Below, one piece after another: positions 6,691-12,750 of a DNA stretch of 17,584 bases (its first letter is position 1; every line of letters begins with the position of its first letter). The stretch is taken from positions 1 through 17,584 of the forward strand of contig DGIN01000003.1 of the NCBI GenBank assembly GCA_002387325.1, given 5' to 3'. Position numbers and translations under genes: made by a program. This DNA is from Bacteroidales bacterium UBA4621 (GTDB taxonomy: Bacteria; Bacteroidota; Bacteroidia; Bacteroidales; Paludibacteraceae). The notes beneath the pieces are model-generated. The model was given only the letters and a program-made list of their open reading frames with translations, did not search any database and was not told the DNA's origin.

Positions 6691-8382
6691 TCAGGAGAGA
6701 AGCAGGTTTCCGACCTGATAAACCGCAAAGGCGGCTACCCAAGCCAAGACGAGTGAATTGACAACGGTGAAAGTTGCCCATTTCCAGTTGATTTCTCGAC
6801 GGATGGTTGCGATGGTGGCTACACATGGGAAGTAGAGTAGGGTGAAGACGAGGAATGCATAGGCACTGACAGGTGTGAGTGCTGTGGCAGACATATCGCC
6901 GCCAAACAGAATGGCAAACGTGGCAGCAATTGCCTCCTTGGCAGGCAGACCCGTGAGCAGGCAGACCGACATACGCCAATCAAAGCCAAGCGGACGCATA
7001 ACGGGTTCGATGAACTGCCCGATAGATGCCAGCCAAGAAGTCTCGATATGATCGAGGTCGCCTGCGGGGAAATACTCCAACGCCCAGATAATAATGGATG
7101 CGCACAGCACGACGGTGGAGATTTTCTTGAGGAAATCCGAGACACGATACCAGATGTGTCCGCCGATGCTCTTCCATGTGGGCATACGGAAAGCGGGCAA
7201 CTCGTTCACTTTGTCGTCTGCTGGTTTGCGGAAGTATTTGGTTTTCTTCATAATAAACGCGAAAGCGAAACTCATGAGAATACCGAGCAAGTAGAGCGAG
7301 AGCAGTACGAGGGCTTTGTAGTTCTCGAAGAAAGCATCAATGAAGAGTATATAGACCGGCAGTCGTGCCGAGCAGGACATAAACGGCACCATGAGCATGG
7401 TCAGGGCGCGGTCTTTGGGGTCTTTGATGTCCCTTGCCGCCATGATGGCAGGTACGTTGCAGTCGAAGCCCATCAGCATAGGGATAAACGAGCGTCCGTG
7501 CAAGCCGATGCGGTGCATCATACCGTCCATAAGGTATGCCACACGTGCCATATATCCCGTGTCCTCCATAAGGGAGAGGAAGAAGAAGAGTATGATGATG
7601 TTGGGCAGGGCGGTGAGCAGTGAGCCGACGCCTTGTATGATACCGTCGCCGAGCAGGCTGCTCAGCCACCCTGCGGGCAAGGCACTGATGCAGAGGTTGT
7701 AGAGGTCGTCAATGCCGCGTTGCATAAGGTCTTGGAGGGGTTCACCGAGAGTGAAAGTACATTCAAAAACGATGAAGAGTATGATGGCGAGAATGGGAAA
7801 GCCCGTCCATTTGTTGGTAAGGATTTTGTCGATGCGTTCGAGTCGGGTGCAGTGTTTGTCGTCCTTGGGGTGGAGCAGGGTTTGCATCAGCACACCGTGT
7901 ACATAGCCGGCGTAGGCGTCTTCGTCGTGCTGCTCCCACGCGTGGTAAACAGGGTGGTCGGTGGTGAGCGGTGCCGCATCTGTCTGCTCTATGAGACGGA
8001 GTATCTCGCCAATGCCCCGCCCTTTGCTTGCGCTCACCAGTGCGAGGGGGACGCCCATCAGGTCCTGCATGGCAGGCAAATCCAGAGTGTGTCCGGTTTT
8101 TACCAACAGGTCGTAGCGGTTGAAAGCCAGGACAATCTTTTCCTGTTCGTCAATGATATGGGGCGTGAGTAGCAGGCTCTGCTCAAGGTTGGTGGAGTCC
8201 ACTACCTGCAGCACCACATCGTATGCGTGTCCGTGCAATCTGTCGAGGTTATGTACCTCCTCGAAGTCTATCTGTTTGTCCGTCCATGCCGCTTCCTGCC
8301 GTAGTACCTCTATGAGTGCGCTTTTGCCGCTGTGCGCACTGCCTACTACCGCCACTTGTATCGTTTTGTTGCTATTCTCCAT
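6691..8382 (-). CDS. feoB: Compact FeoB-like metal transporter with a shortened G domain
   Basis: 563 residues when started at ATG 8382. A longer in-frame start at 8562 would lie upstream of the predicted promoter and adds an unlikely Cys/His-rich tail, so it is rejected. N-terminal GTPase-like domain: G1 GSAHSGKS (14-21), VDSTNLEQSLLL (61-72, typical FeoB), G4 NRYD (88-91), G5 SASKGRG (117-123). Only about 35 residues separate G1 from the VDSTNLEQ strand, so switch I and the G3 DxPG motif of normal FeoB are missing. The membrane part is well conserved: first Gate region MGFDCNVPAIMAARD (304-318) then PFMSCSARLPVY (333-344), second Gate region GLPAKEAIAATFA (478-490). Typical FeoB is about 700-850 residues; no FeoA domain is fused here. 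The family imports Fe2+, and some Bacteroidales FeoB paralogues (P. gingivalis FeoB2) serve manganese. It is divergent from perR-rubrerythrin, which hints at metal/oxidative-stress coupling. Confidence 0.85.
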   Translation of the reverse strand: MENSNKTIQVAVVGSAHSGKSALIEVLRQEAAWTDKQIDFEEVHNLDRLHGHAYDVVLQVVDSTNLEQSLLLTPHIIDEQEKIVLAFNRYDLLVKTGHTLDLPAMQDLMGVPLALVSASKGRGIGEILRLIEQTDAAPLTTDHPVYHAWEQHDEDAYAGYVHGVLMQTLLHPKDDKHCTRLERIDKILTNKWTGFPILAIILFIVFECTFTLGEPLQDLMQRGIDDLYNLCISALPAGWLSSLLGDGIIQGVGSLLTALPNIIILFFFLSLMEDTGYMARVAYLMDGMMHRIGLHGRSFIPMLMGFDCNVPAIMAARDIKDPKDRALTMLMVPFMSCSARLPVYILFIDAFFENYKALVLLSLYLLGILMSFAFAFIMKKTKYFRKPADDKVNELPAFRMPTWKSIGGHIWYRVSDFLKKISTVVLCASIIIWALEYFPAGDLDHIETSWLASIGQFIEPVMRPLGFDWRMSVCLLTGLPAKEAIAATFAILFGGDMSATALTPVSAYAFLVFTLLYFPCVATIATIRREINWKWATFTVVNSLVLAWVAAFAVYQVGNLLLS

Positions 8383-8442
8383 AATCCGGTTGGTTAAAAA
8401 AACGGAACATTTCTCTGAATAAACATCTCCTAAAACCAATGG

Positions 8443-8474
8443 CAAAATTACAGCCAATTTCCTGTGCATGCAAT
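8443..8474 (-). promoter_or_regulatory. Promoter for feoB
   Basis: On the minus strand ATTG (8474-8471), 20 bases, then TAATTTTG (8450-8443). The -7 box is a full TAnnTTTG match and the -33 is 3 of 4. Transcription would start near 8436, about 53 nt before the ATG at 8382. This supports that start over the longer in-frame reading. Confidence 0.62.
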
Positions 8475-8544
8475 ACCTAATAATGGGGAAATGCAGTACA
8501 TAATGGAAAAAGTACGGCTGTCTGCACAGAGCAACCGGACAATG

Positions 8545-8588
8545 TTTATGCAGTTTATGCAATGTTCAAAGTGCATAAAGTGCATAAA
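8545..8588. repeat. Compound inverted repeat of four TTTATGCA half-sites
   Basis: TTTATGCA occurs at 8545-8552 and 8554-8561, and its reverse complement TGCATAAA at 8572-8579 and 8581-8588. The two 17-base arms are inverted repeats with one central mismatch, separated by 10 bases. It could be a hairpin in RNA or a binding site for a dimeric regulator using direct and inverted half-sites. It lies about 70 bases upstream of the feoB promoter. Confidence 0.85.
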
Positions 8589-8620
8589 AAGCAGGCTTAT
8601 CGTATCGAAAAAAGCCTTTT

Positions 8621-8653
8621 CTTTCTACGTCCTTTCTACGTCTTTTCTACGTA
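8621..8653. repeat. Triple 11-bp direct repeat (CTTTCTACGTC)
   Basis: CTTTCTACGTC at 8621-8631 and 8632-8642, then TTTTCTACGTA at 8643-8653 (two differences). The period is one helical turn. Confidence 0.85.
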
Positions 8654-8895
8654 ATGTGTATATGGAGGTACCGAGATTGCATACTCTGTATATTTTTTGT
8701 GGGAGGAGGCAGTTGCTTTGAAAAAGACATAACGAAACGTATCTGTAGTTCGGCAAAGCCGATAACGACGCGGGACGATAAGGAGTTCTGCTCAAGCCAC
8801 AGGCTTTCGCTTCGCTACGGCACTCAGTGCGCAAAGCGCACCTGCCTTACGCTTCACGTTTCCACACGTTTCCATAAGTCCACAGTATTGTCATG

Positions 8896-8932
8896 CGGTT
8901 TGTGCCAAACCGACCGCGGACGTGGGCGTCCG
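8896..8932. other. Two adjacent GC-rich hairpins
   Basis: CGGTTTG (8896-8902) pairs with CAAACCG (8906-8912), then CGGACG (8917-8922) pairs with CGTCCG (8927-8932). Both stems are perfect with 3- and 4-nt loops. They may be part of a small RNA or a dispersed repeat. There is no T tract and the strand is unclear. Confidence 0.5.
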
Positions 8933-9006
8933 TGTCCCCGGAATGGCATCTGCGTTTATAGAATACACAATTTTGATGCGGTTGCCCTGAAAAAAACTAT
9001 TGTTTA

Positions 9007-9038
9007 TTTGTACATTTCGAAAAAATGTAGTACTTTTG
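9007..9038 (+). promoter_or_regulatory. Promoter of perR-rubrerythrin with an internal palindromic operator
   Basis: TTTG at 9007-9010, 20 bases, TACTTTTG at 9031-9038: a full consensus match. The spacer holds TACATTT-N5-AAATGTA (9011-9029), a perfect 7-5-7 palindrome between the two boxes. A regulator bound there would block polymerase, so this is a good candidate for PerR autoregulation. Transcription should begin near 9045, giving a leader of about 115 nt. Confidence 0.75.
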
Positions 9039-9113
9039 CGCAGGTTTTTAGAATTAGTCGAATTTAGGCGGGCTATTTGAAACATCGAAAAAGAAAAAGA
9101 GTATGGTAAAAAC

Positions 9114-9183
9114 ACGACGGATGGACGCAGTTTGTTGAAACTATAGTTAGTAAAAAACGATGGATGGACGCAGTTTGTTAAAA
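9114..9183 (+). repeat. 43-bp-offset duplication over the perR start
   Basis: The 27 bases at 9114-9140 recur at 9157-9183 with two differences. One turns ACG into the ATG start codon at 9160-9162. Read in the same phase, the first copy encodes DGRSLLKL followed by TAG, a copy of the PerR N terminus (MDGRSLLKIY) that stops at once. A different frame in the leader gives an 11-codon ORF (ATG 9103, stop 9136-9138). Confidence 0.85.
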
Positions 9184-9588
9184 ATATATGGTATGCAGGT
9201 AACCGCTCCGCGTATTCTGGTAATTGAAGATCTGATGAAAAACCGGTTTCATTCCACAGCGGATGAGATTTTTCGTCGTGTGAACGGGGAAGATGATTCG
9301 GTTTCGCGTGCCACTATATATAATATACTTAATACACTGGTGGAACACAAGTTGGTGCGTGCGCTGACAATAGATGACAAGCAAACCCATTATGATATAG
9401 ACCTGTCCCCCCATGCGCATTTCCGTTGTACGCGTTGCGGCCGTATTTACGATATAATGATGCCCATTATGGGCGAAGTGCATTTGCCGAAAGGGTGTGT
9501 GCCGGACAATGCGGAACTGTACTATACGGGGCTTTGTCCGGATTGTGCAAAGAACAAACCGTTTGCAAGGAGGACTTGCAAACCATAA
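9160..9588 (+). CDS. perR: Fur-family peroxide-responsive repressor (PerR-like)
   Basis: 142 residues, the normal Fur-family length. The winged helix covers about 1-75, with the recognition helix SRATIYNILNTLVEHKLV (49-66). The regulatory metal ligands of B. subtilis PerR (His37, Asp85, His91, His93, Asp104) find exact counterparts with a constant offset of 6: His31, Asp79, His85, His87, Asp98. Fur proper usually has Glu at the equivalents of the two Asp, so PerR is favoured. The structural zinc site is Cys90/Cys93 and Cys126/Cys129. PerR represses peroxide-defence genes until its bound Fe2+ promotes His oxidation. It lies 33 bases upstream of rubrerythrin, a classical peroxide-scavenging target, and its promoter contains a palindrome, suggesting autoregulation. 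The start is ATG 9160; MDGRSLLKIYGMQVTAPR is a normal N-terminal helix. Confidence 0.88.
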   Translation: MDGRSLLKIYGMQVTAPRILVIEDLMKNRFHSTADEIFRRVNGEDDSVSRATIYNILNTLVEHKLVRALTIDDKQTHYDIDLSPHAHFRCTRCGRIYDIMMPIMGEVHLPKGCVPDNAELYYTGLCPDCAKNKPFARRTCKP

Positions 9589-9621
9589 CCAAATAAACAT
9601 CTTTCAAAAACAAAAAACACT

Positions 9622-10170
9622 ATGAAGAAGAAATTTATCTGCCCGATTTGCGGATACGTATTTGAGGGCGCAGTACCACCGGAGCGTTGCCCGCAATGCA
9701 AACAAGTGGTTACATGGAAAGAAGTGGATGAGAATGCAGGTATTGCTTTCGCTTGCGAACACGTAATCGGGGTAGCCAAAGATACCGACGAAGAGATGAA
9801 AAAAGACCTCAATGCCCATTTTATGGGTGAGGCTACCGAGGTAGGTATGTATTTGGCTATGTCGCGTCAGGCAGACCGTGAAGGCTATCCGGAGATAGCA
9901 GAGGCGTTCAAACGCTATGCATTCGAGGAAGCGGAACACTGTTCCAAGTTCGCCGAGTTGCTCGGAGAGGTTGTTTGGGACACGAAGACCAATGTGGAGA
10001 AGCGTATGATGGCGGAGGCCGGTGCTTGCGAGGACAAACTCCGTATCGCCAAACGTGCCAAAGAACTGAACCTTGACGCCATCCATGACACCGTTCACGA
10101 GATGGCAAAGGACGAAGCCCGCCACGGCAAAGGCTTTGAAGGACTCTACAACCGCTATTTCAAGAAATAA
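9622..10170 (+). CDS. rbr: Rubrerythrin, reverse domain order (N-terminal rubredoxin)
   Basis: 182 residues. The N-terminal rubredoxin-like domain has CPICG (7-11) and CPQC (23-26), the four Cys of an Fe(SCys)4 site. The C-terminal ferritin-like four-helix domain carries diiron ligands in EATE (70-73), EEAEH (102-106) and DEARH (164-168), with E160 nearby. Classical rubrerythrin has the rubredoxin at the C terminus; this is the reverse order. The family reduces H2O2 (and probably organic peroxides) using electrons from NAD(P)H through rubredoxin-type partners, in the cytoplasm of anaerobes. It is the second gene of the perR operon with no promoter between, followed by a strong terminator. No electron-donor gene is adjacent. 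Confidence 0.93.
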   Translation: MKKKFICPICGYVFEGAVPPERCPQCKQVVTWKEVDENAGIAFACEHVIGVAKDTDEEMKKDLNAHFMGEATEVGMYLAMSRQADREGYPEIAEAFKRYAFEEAEHCSKFAELLGEVVWDTKTNVEKRMMAEAGACEDKLRIAKRAKELNLDAIHDTVHEMAKDEARHGKGFEGLYNRYFKK

Positions 10171-10193
10171 TCCGCCATTAAACCCAACCTGCA

Positions 10194-10227
10194 CAAGAGG
10201 CTGTTTCTTTTCGGAGACAGCCTCTTG
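10194..10227 (+). terminator. Terminator of perR-rbr
   Basis: CAAGAGGCTGTTTC (10194-10207) pairs with GAGACAGCCTCTTG (10214-10227): 14 bp with one G-U wobble and a 6-nt TTTTCG loop, followed by TTTGTAT. It lies 24 bases after the rubrerythrin stop. Confidence 0.88.
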
Positions 10228-10357
10228 TTTGTATATGTCTTTGTATGATTCGGTGTATGAACCATATCGGTATGTCAAAATAGTACAAAACGGGTCTTGA
10301 AAACCGTTTGTGCAATAATTGTGTCAGTTTTTCCACATATTTTCCGTTTTTCCGTTG

Positions 10358-10365
10358 TACCTTTG
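10358..10365 (+). promoter_or_regulatory. Promoter -7 element of the hexuronate operon
   Basis: TACCTTTG fits the TAnnTTTG box. At the expected -33 position no TTTG is found, only a T run at 10328-10332, so the promoter is weaker than the others here or needs an activator. The start of transcription would be near 10372, about 84 nt before uxaC. Confidence 0.55.
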
Positions 10366-10375
10366 CAGTCGTAAA

Positions 10376-10394
10376 AAAGTGCAAACTGCACTTT
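10376..10394 (+). promoter_or_regulatory. Palindromic operator candidate at the uxaC transcription start
   Basis: AAAGTGCA-AAC-TGCACTTT is a perfect 8-3-8 palindrome just downstream of the predicted start site, the position expected for a repressor operator. A GntR- or LacI-type regulator of uronate use is a plausible binder, but no regulator gene is in the operon. It could also fold as a hairpin in the leader RNA. Confidence 0.55.
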
Positions 10395-10412
10395 GCAAAT
10401 AATTGAGCAACA

Positions 10413-10440
10413 TATAACCAAGATATAACTAACCTATAAC
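10413..10440 (+). repeat. Three TATAAC boxes at 11-bp spacing in the uxaC leader
   Basis: TATAAC at 10413-10418, 10424-10429 and 10435-10440, exactly 11 bases apart, ending 15 bases before the uxaC ATG. Confidence 0.75.
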
Positions 10441-10455
10441 AAAACTCAACACACG

Positions 10456-11871
10456 ATGAAACCGTTTTTGGACAAGGATTTCCTTTTGCAGACAGAGACT
10501 GCGCAGGAACTGTATCACGAGCATGCGGCGAAAATGCCGATTATTGACTATCACTGCCATCTCATTCCGCAGATGGTTGCCGAGAATAAACGCTTCGAAT
10601 CAATTGCACAGATCTGGCTTATGGGCGACCACTACAAGTGGCGTGCTATGCGTTCCAATGGTATTGATGAGCGTTATTGCACGGGAAAAGATACTACCGA
10701 CTGGGAGAAATTTGAAAAATGGGCTCAGACGGTGCCTTATACCTTCCGCAACCCCCTCTACCACTGGACACACCTTGAACTCAAGACCGCTTTTGGTATT
10801 GACAAACGTCTCAATCCGGAAACTGCCCGTGAGATCTACGACGAGTGCAACCGTCAGATTGCTACCGACCCGAAATTCTGCCCGCGCGGAATGATGGAGC
10901 ATTATAACGTGGAGATTGTCTGCACGACCGACGACCCCGCTGACAGCCTCGAATGGCACAAAGTGGTGGCTGCCGACCCGACCTGCAAGACCCGTATGCT
11001 CCCCGCATGGCGTCCCGATGCGGCAATGAACATTGAAGCCGCTACGTGGAAAGCCTATATAGAAAAACTTTCGCGGGTAAGCGGTGTGGAGATTCATACG
11101 TTTGCCGACCTGACCGATGCGCTCCAGAAACGCCACGATTTCTTCCGGACGATGGGCTGCCGCCTGTCCGACCACGGTATAGAGGAGTTCTACGACGAGC
11201 CTTACACCGAGGCGGAGATTAACGCTATTATGGACAAGGCACTCGCAGGCAAGATATTGACTACCAACGAGATGCGTCAATACAAGCACGCTTTTCTGCA
11301 TATGCAGGCAGAGATGGACTACAATGCCGGCTGGACGCAGCAATACCACTACGGGGCTATCCGCAACAACAATACGAAGATGTTCAACCTGCTCGGTGCG
11401 GACACGGGATTTGACTCGATTGGTGAGTTTACGACCGCCAAAGCGATGGCACATTTCCTCGATGAGATGAATGTGGAGGGCAAGTTGGCAAAGACCATTC
11501 TCTATAACCTCAACCCGTGCGCCAACGAAGTGATTGCCACGATGTTGGGTAATTTCCAGGACGGCTCGATACCCGGTAAGATACAGTTCGGTTCGGGTTG
11601 GTGGTTCCTTGATCAGAAGGATGGTATGGAGAAACAGATGATGGCACTCTCGAACCTCGGTCTGCTAAGCCGTTTTGTAGGTATGCTCACCGACAGCCGC
11701 TCGTTCCTCTCCTATCCGCGCCACGAGTATTTCCGCCGCACGCTGTGCAACATCCTCGGCAACGATATTGAGAACGGACTGGTTCCTTATACCGGTTACG
11801 AGAAAGCCCGTGTGCAACAGATGGTGGAAGACATCTGCTACAACAACGCAAAGAACTATTTCAATTTCTAA
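10456..11871 (+). CDS. uxaC: Uronate isomerase (glucuronate/galacturonate isomerase)
   Basis: 471 residues, the normal UxaC length, amidohydrolase-superfamily TIM barrel. It converts D-glucuronate to D-fructuronate and D-galacturonate to D-tagaturonate in the cytoplasm. Evidence: N-terminal KPFLDKDFLLQTETAQELY, the HxH metal motif in IIDYHCHL (29-36), and family blocks DHYKWRAMR, TDDPADSLEWH, LPAWRPDA and the C-terminal LTDSRSFLSYPRHEYFRR. It is the first gene of the operon. The later steps kdgK and kdgA and the transporter exuT follow, but the reductase (uxaB/uxuB) and dehydratase (uxaA/uxuA) are not in this window. Confidence 0.96.
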   Translation: MKPFLDKDFLLQTETAQELYHEHAAKMPIIDYHCHLIPQMVAENKRFESIAQIWLMGDHYKWRAMRSNGIDERYCTGKDTTDWEKFEKWAQTVPYTFRNPLYHWTHLELKTAFGIDKRLNPETAREIYDECNRQIATDPKFCPRGMMEHYNVEIVCTTDDPADSLEWHKVVAADPTCKTRMLPAWRPDAAMNIEAATWKAYIEKLSRVSGVEIHTFADLTDALQKRHDFFRTMGCRLSDHGIEEFYDEPYTEAEINAIMDKALAGKILTTNEMRQYKHAFLHMQAEMDYNAGWTQQYHYGAIRNNNTKMFNLLGADTGFDSIGEFTTAKAMAHFLDEMNVEGKLAKTILYNLNPCANEVIATMLGNFQDGSIPGKIQFGSGWWFLDQKDGMEKQMMALSNLGLLSRFVGMLTDSRSFLSYPRHEYFRRTLCNILGNDIENGLVPYTGYEKARVQQMVEDICYNNAKNYFNF

Positions 11872-11881
11872 TATACAAGGA

Positions 11882-11912
11882 GAAAGGGCTATGCTTTGGG
11901 TATTGCCCTTTC
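11882..11912 (+). other. Hairpin between uxaC and the next gene
   Basis: GAAAGGGC (11882-11889) pairs with GCCCTTTC (11905-11912), loop 15 nt, 11 bases after the uxaC stop and 15 before the next ATG. Without a T tract it is more likely a processing or attenuation element in the operon than a full terminator. Confidence 0.5.
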
Positions 11913-11927
11913 CCTCTTGCTTTTGGG

Positions 11928-12719
11928 ATGAAACATCTCTTTTGCAGTTGTCTTTTTGTGTTTGCCGTAATACACTATGCAACAGCACAAACGGTTCCGA
12001 CTTACACAATAGAGGCTACAAAGGGTGAATATGAGGTTACGTGGATATATTCTGATGGTCGGTTTGAGGTGATACACTATGCGCCGTTTGACACTACGGA
12101 ACTGAAAAACGGAAAGGATAAGAAACACGGAGAAACGATTGCTTATCGGGCAGATAGTACGATTGCATTCCGACAAAACTACACCAACGGTAAGTTGGAT
12201 GGTGTAAGCAGTTGGTTTTATCAAACAGGTGAACCTTATACATTGCAAACCTACGACAAGGGCAAATTGCTAAAGGTTGAGAACTACTATCGTAATGGAC
12301 AACTCAAACGGGTGGAGCATTACGAGGGCGATTGGCAGAGTAGTCTCGGAGGGCAATGTTTTGATTCACTCGGGGTGGAAATTGATTTTACGCCCTATCG
12401 TGTAGATCCGCAGTTTGTTGGCGGTATGGAGGCACTTCGATTGTACATACTATCCCAAATTTATTGCCCGCCGACCGTTACAGAAAGATGTTCCACTATT
12501 GTGTTTTTCAAGATAGACAAGAAAGGATACCCTATGGATGTAAAAGTCCACAGATCAAGTGGGTACGAATACTTGGACAAACAGGCAACCCGTGTGGTGT
12601 GGAATATGCCGGAATGGATACCCGGTACATTGGATGGTAAAGTGAAAACTATAGGAATGAAACTGCCTATCAATTGGATTCCTGTCTCGGAAGAACCAAC
12701 CAAAAGCAAGAAAAAATAA
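11928..12719 (+). CDS. Secreted MORN-like / TonB C-terminal domain protein
   Basis: 263 residues. The signal peptide MKHLFCSCLFVFAVIHYATA is followed by Q21, so the product is probably exported. Residues about 62-135 hold repeats of the type 'xYxNGKLDGxxxxYYxxG' (YTNGKLDG, YQTGEPYTLQTYDKGKL, YYRNGQLKRVEHYEGD), as in MORN-variant repeats of Bacteroidetes. Residues 160-252 match the TonB C-terminal fold: DPQFVGGMEAL, then IVFFKIDKKGYPMDVKV, YLDKQATRVVWNMPEW, PGTLDGK and MKLPINW. There is no N-terminal transmembrane anchor or Pro-rich spacer of true TonB, so it is a stand-alone periplasmic TonB-C protein. It sits inside the uronate operon, 56 bases after uxaC and 31 before kdgK, with no own promoter seen. 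It may assist outer-membrane uptake of uronate oligomers, or simply be a passenger. Role unknown. Confidence 0.75.
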   Translation: MKHLFCSCLFVFAVIHYATAQTVPTYTIEATKGEYEVTWIYSDGRFEVIHYAPFDTTELKNGKDKKHGETIAYRADSTIAFRQNYTNGKLDGVSSWFYQTGEPYTLQTYDKGKLLKVENYYRNGQLKRVEHYEGDWQSSLGGQCFDSLGVEIDFTPYRVDPQFVGGMEALRLYILSQIYCPPTVTERCSTIVFFKIDKKGYPMDVKVHRSSGYEYLDKQATRVVWNMPEWIPGTLDGKVKTIGMKLPINWIPVSEEPTKSKKK

Positions 12720-12750
12720 AGCAACTACAACAAAACAATAACTACTAAAC

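Larger units (their letters stand above)
8383..9159. other. 777-base gene-free, repeat-rich region between feoB and perR
   Basis: I see no convincing protein-coding gene. The short open frames have no family motif and are built largely from the repeats. Contents, left to right: the feoB promoter; a degenerate direct repeat (ATGCAATAC.. near 8469 and ATGCAGTAC.. near 8492); a four-half-site TTTATGCA inverted repeat (8545-8588); a triple 11-bp repeat (8621-8653); a G/C-rich stretch with hairpins (GTGCGC-AAA-GCGCAC at 8827-8841, CGGTTTG-TGC-CAAACCG at 8896-8912, CGGACG-TGGG-CGTCCG at 8917-8932); the perR promoter; and a 43-bp duplication abutting perR. None of the hairpins forms a tRNA cloverleaf that I can support. 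The base composition of about 8740-8960 is more G/C-rich than its flanks, and this stretch could be a dispersed repeat or a small RNA. Confidence 0.6.

Noticed and set aside
8383..8562. N-terminal 60-residue extension of the FeoB-like protein from an ATG at 8562
   Set aside because: It lies upstream of the predicted feoB promoter and reads through the TTTATGCA repeat. The sequence has no FeoA features, and the G1 motif starts right after Met61.
8464..8721. 85-codon plus-strand ORF in the feoB-perR gap
   Set aside because: Its sequence derives from the TTTATGCA and CTTTCTACGTC repeats, has no family motif and no promoter, so it is very likely non-coding.
8890..8960. Possible tRNA in the GC-rich hairpin cluster
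   Set aside because: No T-arm GTTCGAATC-type motif and no acceptor stem pairing enclose the hairpins on either strand.
8891..9115. 74-codon minus-strand ORF ending in PGTRTPTSAVG
   Set aside because: It runs across the perR promoter and the GC hairpins. The composition suggests chance reading of non-coding sequence.
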